A stretch of 17,950 nucleotides of DNA, from positions 1 through 17,950 of the forward strand of contig JABHNP010000374.1 in the NCBI GenBank assembly GCA_018694455.1, written 5' to 3'. Of this stretch, positions 1 through 6,045 are shown in pieces. Within the stretch, counting starts at the first letter, position 1. Each line of letters opens with the position of its first letter. The notes below the pieces were generated by a model that saw nothing but the letters and a program-made list of their open reading frames with translations, did not search any database and was not told where the DNA came from. The DNA is from Planctomycetaceae bacterium (lineage in GTDB: Bacteria; Planctomycetota; Planctomycetia; Pirellulales; UBA1268). The position numbers were made by a program, and so were the translations under genes.

Positions 1-477
1 CGTGTGGATGCGAGTGACATTGTTCAAGATGTTCTTGTTGAGGCAAATCGAAGATTGGGCGCCTATTTGACAAACCCTACAATGCCTTTTCAGTTATGGC
101 TTCGTCATATGGCACGTGACCGAGTTATTGATGCTCATCGCCGGCATAGAGTGGCCGGTACTCGCAGCCTTGATAAAGAAGTTTCTTTGGATGCTCCAGT
201 AGATTCAGATCAGTCACAAACAAATCTTGCACAGAAGATCGCTGGTACAGAGTTGACTCCGGCTGCTGTTGCAACGTGGCATGAACTTGAGCGGCGTTTT
301 GCTGAGGCTGTTGAAAATCTCGAAGAAACAGATCGCCAGATTGTCCTCTTGCGTCATTTCGAACATATGTCAACCGCGGATGTTGCGAAAGCTCTTGGTC
401 TCACAAAACCAGCGGCTGGCATGAGATACATGCGCGCAATGCGGCGTCTTCGAGTATTGCTCAACGATGCAAGCTAG
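1..477 (+). CDS. ECF-type RNA polymerase sigma factor (5' end cut by window)
   Basis: This is the C-terminal part of a sigma-70 family, extracytoplasmic-function sigma factor, which would direct RNA polymerase to a specific promoter set. The frame is open from base 1, so the true start lies outside. The GTG at 4 falls inside conserved region 2 (DASDIVQDVLVEA) and cannot be the start. The visible part has the rest of region 2 (about residues 1-50 counted from that GTG, including DRVIDAHRRHR), a variable linker, and region 4 (about 103-155) with the helix-turn-helix STADVAKALGLTKPAAGMR. There is no extra C-terminal domain. The Ser/Thr kinase gene follows on the same strand after 77 bp, a pairing common in planctomycetes and suggesting a shared signalling module. 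Family is clear from sequence; the regulon is unknown. Confidence 0.92.
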   Translation, partial: RVDASDIVQDVLVEANRRLGAYLTNPTMPFQLWLRHMARDRVIDAHRRHRVAGTRSLDKEVSLDAPVDSDQSQTNLAQKIAGTELTPAAVATWHELERRFAEAVENLEETDRQIVLLRHFEHMSTADVAKALGLTKPAAGMRYMRAMRRLRVLLNDAS

Positions 478-483
478 TTTGTG

Positions 484-531
484 GAACAAAATGTCGTCAA
501 AAGTATGCCGAAAGCCTAATATCTTTTGTTC
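484..531 (+). repeat. Inverted repeat in the sigma factor-kinase gap
   Basis: The arms GAACAAAA (484-491) and TTTTGTTC (524-531) are perfect 8-base reverse complements separated by 32 bases. They lie between the sigma factor stop (477) and the kinase start (555). The pair is A+T-rich and widely spaced, so it may be chance, a weak hairpin or a binding site. It is not followed by a convincing T-run and is not called a terminator. Confidence 0.25.
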
Positions 532-554
532 TTGAGAAATAAATAATTTAATAT

Positions 555-2282
555 TTGGATAGCATCGTGCCAACAACAGACACTGACAACCCAATTGAAG
601 AAGAACTCTCTGCCGATGCAGAAGAGCGGTTAGCAGGACTGCTGGAGGAGCTTACAACAGGGCCTGTTGATCAAGCACACAACAGGCTTGAGAAGCTTTG
701 TCTTCAGAATATGGATTTGGCAAGGCAACTTAGAGAATTATTTGCGACTGTGTCTGTTACTGATGCCGTGGCCATGGAATCTACAATCATCATGCTTGAT
801 GAACATGTGGATGCAACGAGTCTTGCTGAAGACGATTCGGGTTCATTTCGTGGCGATGGTTTCTTGCCAGGGGCCTCTTCACTGCCAGTTCAATTTGGGG
901 AGTATGAACTCCTTGAAGAGATTGGACGTGGTGGTATGGGTATTGTATATCGGGCAGTACAAAAAAGTCTTCAAAGAGTGGTTGCAGTAAAAATGCTTTT
1001 GAGGCGTGACCTTGCAAGCCAAGCAGACCTCTCAAGGTTTCGTAGTGAATCCGAGGCTGCTGCTCAATTAGATCATCCTGGGATTGTCTCTATTTTTGAA
1101 GTTGGAGAACACGATGGTCATCCTTTTTATTCGATGCGATATATCGAAGGCACGACGCTTTCGAAACGGCTAGAAGCTGGCCCAATTCCACCGAGGGAAG
1201 GTGCAAGAATACTGCTTCGGGTGGCTGAAGCGGTACAAGCTGCTCACGCCCGCGGCGTTCTTCATCGCGACCTGAAACCATCAAATATTTTGATAGACCT
1301 AGCTGGTAAGCCGCATGTATCTGATTTTGGACTGGCCAAACGGCTAGAGGGAAATCAGACAATGACTCATACCGGAGCAATACTTGGTACGCCGTGCTAC
1401 ATGTCTCCAGAGCAGGCTGCGGGGAGTCGAGGGGATGTTGGACCTGTTAGCGATGTATGGAGTCTCGGCGCTATTCTTTATCAAGTGCTTGTTGATCGCC
1501 CGCCGTTTCAGGCATCAAGCCCAATGGCCACATTACTCGCTGTCCTAGAGGTTGACCCACCACTCCCGCGCTCAATCAATGGACAGGTAAATCGTGATTT
1601 GGAAATGATCGCGCTTAAAACGTTACAGAAACCACAAGATCTACGTTATGCCTCAGCAGCAGATCTTGCAAATGATCTCAGAGCATTTTTAGCGAGTGAG
1701 CCCATCGCTGCCCGTCAAGGAGGAGTGCTTGACGTTGTTTCACGACTCCTTCGGGAAACACACCATGCTGTCGTCTTGGAGAACTGGGGACTTCTTTGGA
1801 TGTGGCATTCTGTGGTTGTGTTAATTCTTTCAGTGATCACCGATGTACTTGCTTGGCAGGGGGTCGAAAGTCGCTGGCCGTATGTTGCATTGTGGACTGG
1901 TGGACTTGCGTTGTGGGCACCTATTTTTTGGGCGCTTCGATACAGGGCTGGTCCGGTCACAGCCGTAGAGCGACAGATTGCTCATATCTGGGGCGGAACA
2001 ATGATCGCCAGCATGCTGTTATTCTCAGTCGAAGAGTTGCTCGGCTTACCGGTACTTAAGCTTTCACCGGTTCTTGCATTACTGGCAGGACTAATGTTCT
2101 TTGCTAAAGCAGGAATTCTATCCGGCATTTTTTACATACAGTCGATTTGCCTGTTCGTCACAGGCTTGGTCATGTGTGGTCTTCCTCAGTTTCAGCATAT
2201 TCTCTTTGGGCTTGTAAGTGGCGGCTGCTTTTTTATACCAGGGTTGAAGTACTATCGACAGCTGACTGAGTCTGATCGGTAG
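555..2282 (+). CDS. Membrane-anchored Ser/Thr protein kinase (PknB/Hanks type) with multi-pass C-terminal domain
   Basis: This protein transfers phosphate from ATP to Ser/Thr of partner proteins. An acidic N-terminal region (1-115) precedes a complete kinase domain (about 117-385). The domain has the glycine loop GRGGMGIVY (124-132), ATP lysine K146 in VAVK, probable helix-C glutamate E165, catalytic HRDLKPSN (237-244), DFG (257-259), SPE (284-286) and D300. All catalytic residues are present, so it should be active. The C-terminus (about 405-565) has roughly five or six hydrophobic segments and no extracellular sensor domain. An in-frame stop at 549-551 limits the start. TTG at 555 is the first possible codon, and GTG at 567, with a weak GGA 7 nt upstream, is an alternative. 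The neighbouring sigma factor is the obvious candidate partner, which is inference. Confidence 0.93.
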   Translation: MDSIVPTTDTDNPIEEELSADAEERLAGLLEELTTGPVDQAHNRLEKLCLQNMDLARQLRELFATVSVTDAVAMESTIIMLDEHVDATSLAEDDSGSFRGDGFLPGASSLPVQFGEYELLEEIGRGGMGIVYRAVQKSLQRVVAVKMLLRRDLASQADLSRFRSESEAAAQLDHPGIVSIFEVGEHDGHPFYSMRYIEGTTLSKRLEAGPIPPREGARILLRVAEAVQAAHARGVLHRDLKPSNILIDLAGKPHVSDFGLAKRLEGNQTMTHTGAILGTPCYMSPEQAAGSRGDVGPVSDVWSLGAILYQVLVDRPPFQASSPMATLLAVLEVDPPLPRSINGQVNRDLEMIALKTLQKPQDLRYASAADLANDLRAFLASEPIAARQGGVLDVVSRLLRETHHAVVLENWGLLWMWHSVVVLILSVITDVLAWQGVESRWPYVALWTGGLALWAPIFWALRYRAGPVTAVERQIAHIWGGTMIASMLLFSVEELLGLPVLKLSPVLALLAGLMFFAKAGILSGIFYIQSICLFVTGLVMCGLPQFQHILFGLVSGGCFFIPGLKYYRQLTESDR

Positions 2283-2304
2283 CGTATGAAAAGTTTTAAT
2301 TCTA

Positions 2305-3093
2305 TTATTTGACCCAGGTCTGTACGGCAATCTTCAAAAGGTCACGTGCACCTCGAAGCATTTCGATACCGGTCGCTTTGCTTTTACCCAGCTTTCTGTC
2401 GGTAAATGTTATTGGAATCTCTGTAATGCGAGCCCCTGTCCGGTGTGCCCGCCATAAAAAGTCCTCAAAAAACGCATAGCCGCAGGCAATATTATCGAGA
2501 TTCATAGTCGAAATGTAATGGAGCCTCAGAGCACGGAAGCCGCTCGATGGGTCACGAACTGGAACGCGTAGGATGACGCGTGTGAACCAGCAGACGAACC
2601 AACTTATGACGTGTCGCTTTACTGACCAACCGACAGTATTTCCACCAGGTATCTTTCGAGATCCGATAGCGATATCAAATGGTTCTTCATCGGCTGGTGT
2701 GAGAGCTTCTAGCAGACGTGGAAGATCAGCTGCATCATGGCTCAGGTCACCATCGAGATGAATCGCAATACTGGCACCTCGTTGATAGGCAAATATAAGA
2801 CCTTCTAGTGTTGCCGTACCAAGGCCGCGTCGATCTACTCGGAGGAGGAGATGAATGTAATTATGTTTGTCTGCTTGCTGAGTAACAATCTCCGCTGTGC
2901 CGTCAGGCGAGTTGTCATCAATAACGAGGATTTGCGCGTGCGGAAGATTGGTATGAATCGATTGTAGTAGCTGATCGATAGAAGCAGCCTCGTTATAAGT
3001 CGCTATTTGAATGACGACTGTACCCGGAGGCCATTGGCGATCAATCTGATGCGTGGAATCTAATGTGTCTTGTGAAGCAGAAATTCTTTGCAC
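2305..3093 (-). CDS. GT2 glycosyltransferase, polyprenol-phosphate mannose synthase (Dpm1)-like
   Basis: This protein of 262 residues resembles the soluble catalytic domain of dolichol/polyprenol-phosphate mannose synthases. These move a sugar from a nucleotide donor onto a lipid phosphate carrier at the cytoplasmic membrane face. Visible motifs are ATYNEAASI (31-39), VIDDNSPDGT (57-66), RGLGTA (89-94), the DxD-like HLDGDLSHD (112-120), SRKIPGG (145-151), DPSSGFRA (181-188) and FTDRKLGKSK (230-239). There is no C-terminal GtrA-like membrane domain. The start is GTG at 3093, because an in-frame TAG lies at 3102-3100 and no ATG precedes the conserved core. No clear Shine-Dalgarno is seen. The gene is convergent with the kinase (22-bp gap) and lies just downstream of the pseudopilin terminator. 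The donor sugar and the acceptor lipid are not determined by sequence. Confidence 0.9.
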   Translation of the reverse strand: MQRISASQDTLDSTHQIDRQWPPGTVVIQIATYNEAASIDQLLQSIHTNLPHAQILVIDDNSPDGTAEIVTQQADKHNYIHLLLRVDRRGLGTATLEGLIFAYQRGASIAIHLDGDLSHDAADLPRLLEALTPADEEPFDIAIGSRKIPGGNTVGWSVKRHVISWFVCWFTRVILRVPVRDPSSGFRALRLHYISTMNLDNIACGYAFFEDFLWRAHRTGARITEIPITFTDRKLGKSKATGIEMLRGARDLLKIAVQTWVK

Positions 3094-3109
3094 GATAAAC
3101 TATGGTGTG

Positions 3110-3141
3110 AAAAAAGGGAGCCGGCGTGAGCCGGCTCCCTT
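3110..3141 (-). terminator. Strong intrinsic terminator after the pseudopilin gene
   Basis: The stem GGGAGCCGGC (3116-3125) pairs perfectly with GCCGGCTCCC (3130-3139) around a 4-base loop. Two A-T pairs extend it to 12 bp (3114-3125 with 3130-3141). Read on the minus strand, the hairpin runs straight into six T residues (3115-3110). It starts 26 nt after the pseudopilin stop codon. There is no T-run of similar quality in the plus direction. Confidence 0.9.
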
Positions 3142-3167
3142 CCTGAATAAACAGTAATTGTGAACGA

Positions 3168-4031
3168 CTACGGACGATCGTCACCAATTGTGTCACTGTT
3201 GTTGGAAGTTGCCAACGCCTGCAACGTCGCTTTGCTGATCGTAGATGACATAAAGCCACTTGAACCATCACAGCTAGCATAACCACTTACACCACCGGCG
3301 TGTGGTGAACTTGGAAATGCCTGCGATACAGTTCCCGGAATAGGTCCGGTTGCTGTACCAGTTGAAAGACCAAAGGTCGAGATATTCGATTGACCTTCCC
3401 AGTAATTTTCATTGAAGTTTTCTTCAACAATCATAAGGGTGTTGCTTGTGCCGTCACGCATGGAAGCAAATCCCTTATCCTTGAAAAGACCAAGACCCCC
3501 ATTGTCATCAAGAGTCTTTGCACTGAGTGCACCAGAGGCAGTGGCCGAGGCACCCTGTTCATCACTGGTTCCAACATTGGCTTTGTAAACACTCTGTCCA
3601 GCCGTAGTGCCAACAAACGAAGGGCATACCAGCCAATCAATTTCTACAGTTGCATTTGTACCGGTTGGAACGGCATAGCCAGCGTTTCCGCCAATTGCAT
3701 TGTAAAGATTGTTTTCTTCACCGTATGGAAGAATTTTTACAATGTGTGACCATGCAGCAACACCAGTGACTGGGTTTGCAGAAGGAGTAGCGCTTGTAGC
3801 GTTGACACCAATTGCACCAGGCAAGAAGTTGTCTCCACGACTTGCATGCTTGTCGGCATAGTTATGTGCTGCCAAGCCTTGCTGCTTTAGTTTATTTCCG
3901 CATGAACTGCGACGAGCAGCTTCACGAGCCTGTTGCACAGCTGGCAACAGAAGACCAACCAAAACACCGATGATAGCAATGACCACCAAGAGTTCGATGA
4001 GGGTAAACCCTCGACGTGACGAAATTTTCAT
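3168..4031 (-). CDS. DUF1559 family type II/IV pseudopilin (prepilin-like) protein
   Basis: This is a 287-residue protein of the planctomycete-expanded DUF1559 family. Such proteins are processed by prepilin peptidase and probably assembled at the envelope; their individual roles are unknown. The N-terminus MKISSRRG/FTLIELLVV has the cleavage glycine at residue 8 and glutamate at mature +5, followed by a hydrophobic helix to about 31 and AVQQAREAARR. DUF1559 hallmarks follow: HNYADKH (56-62), RDGTSNTLMIVEE (192-204) and a C-terminal H-to-DG motif (H244, D255-G256). Ten residues separate H from DG, rather than the usual nine. The ATG at 4031 is chosen over an upstream in-frame start at 4100, because GGTGGAG lies 8 nt before it and the class III leader is then of normal length. 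It is probably monocistronic, ending at the terminator at 3110-3141. Confidence 0.93.
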   Translation of the reverse strand: MKISSRRGFTLIELLVVIAIIGVLVGLLLPAVQQAREAARRSSCGNKLKQQGLAAHNYADKHASRGDNFLPGAIGVNATSATPSANPVTGVAAWSHIVKILPYGEENNLYNAIGGNAGYAVPTGTNATVEIDWLVCPSFVGTTAGQSVYKANVGTSDEQGASATASGALSAKTLDDNGGLGLFKDKGFASMRDGTSNTLMIVEENFNENYWEGQSNISTFGLSTGTATGPIPGTVSQAFPSSPHAGGVSGYASCDGSSGFMSSTISKATLQALATSNNSDTIGDDRP

Positions 4032-4039
4032 AGAAGTTA

Positions 4040-4046
4040 CTCCACC
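4040..4046 (-). promoter_or_regulatory. Ribosome binding site that fixes the pseudopilin start
   Basis: On the minus strand GGTGGAG ends 8 nt before the ATG at 4031. The adjacent bases 4044-4055 form a small dyad (ACCC-GTTT-GGGT on the minus strand) that overlaps the 5' end of this site and could modulate its access. Confidence 0.6.
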
Positions 4047-4160
4047 CAAACGGGTAAATGAGAAAAAAAGAAAACCCAAAGAATCGGAAGAATTAAGCAC
4101 CTGCCCCTTATCGCTGTGCCAGTTCCTGATGATTAAATAACGTATTTTGAACCATCTGAA

Positions 4161-4186
4161 GAGAAACTCTTCCGAAAAAGTTTCTC
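4161..4186 (-). promoter_or_regulatory. Hairpin in the putative pseudopilin leader
   Basis: GAGAAACT (4161-4168) is a perfect reverse complement of AGTTTCTC (4179-4186). With one mismatch the stem grows to 11 positions around the loop at 4172-4175. It lies about 130 nt before the pseudopilin start, within the likely 5' leader. Function unknown. Confidence 0.4.
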
Positions 4187-4199
4187 CCCACCATGCGTA

Positions 4200-4229
4200 A
4201 AGATATAGGCGGACTTGACATCAGTCAAG
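4200..4229 (-). promoter_or_regulatory. Candidate promoter with dyad for the pseudopilin gene
   Basis: On the minus strand TTGACT (4228-4223) resembles a -35 box. It is followed by TATATC 15 nt later, or by TATCTT 17 nt later, as a possible -10. The -35 sits inside a perfect 6-bp dyad, CTTGAC-ATCA-GTCAAG (4214-4229), which could be an operator. This would give a leader of roughly 160 nt. It is a motif match only. Confidence 0.3.
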
Positions 4230-4536
4230 CACTACGGGCCACTTGTATCGTGTGTTCATAATTTAGGCATAATAGACATGTAATACATAGTAAATAGGCT
4301 TTTTTTAGCAGACAATTAACTTGTTTCGCAGACAGAGAACCCCTCAGACGATGGGTCTTTTATCCATAGGTACATTGTTTCAATGATGGGTAAAAATAAG
4401 AGCGTTTTCTGGGGGTTTTAAGCTTTTTGTGTTGCGAAAAATATACATTTCGAATCTGGCAGCAACCCGAAGACTCTTGGTATGAAAAGTTGTCCAAGCA
4501 ATGCGATGTTCATATATTTTTTAATGTGGTTCGAGT

Positions 4537-5985
4537 TCAGTGAAGAATGTCTGCAACAATATCACCGTGCACGTCTGTGAGTCGAAACTGTCGACCCTGA
4601 TATCGGTAGGTCAGACGAGTGTGATCAATGCCAAGCAGGTGCATTATAGTTGCTTGCATATCATGAACATGAACGGGGTTGGACGTGACATTCCACGCAT
4701 ACTCGTCTGTCGCGCCATGAACATGACCGCTTTTCACGCCCCCACCTGCAAGCCACCATGAAAAAGCTTTTCCAAAATGGTCACGGCCCTTTGGGTTGAC
4801 TGGATCACCTTGTCCAAACGGTGTCCGCCCAAATTCACCACCCCACGCGACAAGCGTATCTTCTAAGAGTCCACGATCTTTAAGATCTTGGACCAGTGCT
4901 GCAGATGGTCCTTGTGTGTCACGGCACTGAACTTCGAGTTGACTGTATAGGTTGCTGTGTTGGTCCCAACCAGCATGCATTAATTGGACAAATCGAGTAC
5001 CACGTTCCAATAGTCTTCTCGCTACGAGACAGTTGAAAGCGAATGATCCCTTCATATGCACATCAGGTCCGTACCGATTAAGTATATGTTTTGGTTCATC
5101 TGAGAAGTCAATGAGATCTGGCACGCTTGATTGCATTTGGAAGGCCATCTCATAGGAGGCGATTCGAGTATCAATCTCAGGGTCTCCGTAGTCTGCTAGG
5201 TGCTTGGCGTTCATGACGGCAAGGTCATTTAATAAGGCTCGACGGGCAGCACGACTGATACCAGGTGGGTTTGCAAGATACGGAACAGGCTCTCCTGTGT
5301 TTCGGAACTTTACTCCTTGATAGCGGCTGGGTAGAAAGCCAGAACCCCAGTAATAATCAAAAAAGAGCTGTCCACAACTCTTTGCTTTATCAGATGATGT
5401 CATGACAACAAAAGCCGGCAACTCTTCAGTCTCACATCCAAGGCCATATGCAAGCCATGCACCGAGACTTGGACGTCCTGGAACTTGGCTTCCGGTGAGA
5501 AAAAATGTGACACCAGGTGCATGATTGACAGCTTCTGTATGAAGGCTTCGGACAAGACATAGATCATCTGCAAGTTTACCAATGGATGGAAGCATTTCAC
5601 TCAGTTCCATTCCACACTGACCATATCGTTTGAATTTTTTGATTGGTGCAACAACTGGCCATTTGGAATATCCACTCGACATTGTTGAAAGACGAGTTGT
5701 TCCCCGAACACTATCTGGAACATTTTCCCCAGAACGTTTGAAGAGTGCATCTTTCGGATCAAAGAGATCAACATGAGAAGGTCCGCCTCCTTGCCAGAGC
5801 ATCACCATTCGTTTCGCACGCGGAGCATAATGTGGAAGGTCAACGAGTCCAGGTACACTTGCTTTACAATCGCTGTCACGTTGAAAGAGCGATGTCAGAG
5901 CAGCAAGTCCGATCCCCTGTCTAGCTGATCCAAAGAGCTGCCGGCGAGTAACACGCCTTAAATTTTCATTGAATAATTCATGCAT
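4537..5985 (-). CDS. DUF1501 domain protein with twin-arginine signal
   Basis: This 482-residue protein belongs to DUF1501, an alkaline phosphatase/sulfatase-superfamily-like group abundant in planctomycetes whose reaction is not established. The N-terminus carries a Tat-type signal, TRRQLFGSARQGIGLAAL (13-30), predicting folded export. Metal-site-like and conserved blocks include GGGPSHVDLFDPK (66-78), HTEAVNHAPG (149-158), HAGWDQHSN (337-345), GGEFGRTPF (382-390), GRDHFGKAFSWW (400-411) and HDMQATIMHLLGID (441-454). ATG at 5985 is chosen over TTG at 6006, because GAAAGGG lies 8 nt before it. It is 60 bp downstream of the PSD1-type gene on the same strand, and the two are almost certainly cotranscribed. 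Such pairs recur in planctomycetes and are thought to act together in the envelope; the substrate is unknown. Confidence 0.93.
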   Translation of the reverse strand: MHELFNENLRRVTRRQLFGSARQGIGLAALTSLFQRDSDCKASVPGLVDLPHYAPRAKRMVMLWQGGGPSHVDLFDPKDALFKRSGENVPDSVRGTTRLSTMSSGYSKWPVVAPIKKFKRYGQCGMELSEMLPSIGKLADDLCLVRSLHTEAVNHAPGVTFFLTGSQVPGRPSLGAWLAYGLGCETEELPAFVVMTSSDKAKSCGQLFFDYYWGSGFLPSRYQGVKFRNTGEPVPYLANPPGISRAARRALLNDLAVMNAKHLADYGDPEIDTRIASYEMAFQMQSSVPDLIDFSDEPKHILNRYGPDVHMKGSFAFNCLVARRLLERGTRFVQLMHAGWDQHSNLYSQLEVQCRDTQGPSAALVQDLKDRGLLEDTLVAWGGEFGRTPFGQGDPVNPKGRDHFGKAFSWWLAGGGVKSGHVHGATDEYAWNVTSNPVHVHDMQATIMHLLGIDHTRLTYRYQGRQFRLTDVHGDIVADILH

Positions 5986-6045
5986 GACTACAGCCCTTTC
6001 ATTCAAATTCTGATTCCATAAAGACAGGTGGGGTTTTCACAGCAT

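Larger units (their letters stand above)
4032..4536 (-). promoter_or_regulatory. 505-bp non-coding region upstream of the pseudopilin gene
   Basis: No convincing coding region is present on either strand. The stretch must contain the pseudopilin promoter and whatever ends the DUF1501 transcript. I see an A+T-rich core (about 4240-4320), a candidate promoter and dyad near 4200-4229, and a hairpin at 4161-4186. Further in are loose inverted repeats, such as CTTGG/CCAAG around 4476-4498 and GTTGC/GCAAC around 4431-4467. I find no clear intrinsic terminator after the DUF1501 stop at 4537. Confidence 0.5.

Noticed and set aside
3390..3749. 119-codon plus-strand frame inside the pseudopilin gene
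   Set aside because: It is antisense to a clear DUF1559 protein and has an unstructured composition; a shadow frame.
4032..4100. Longer N-terminus for the pseudopilin from 4100
   Set aside because: It would place 23 extra residues before a standard class III prepilin leader. The ATG at 4031 has a good ribosome binding site.
4215..4245. Plus-strand TTGACA as a promoter
   Set aside because: No -10-like hexamer at suitable spacing, and no plus-strand gene follows.
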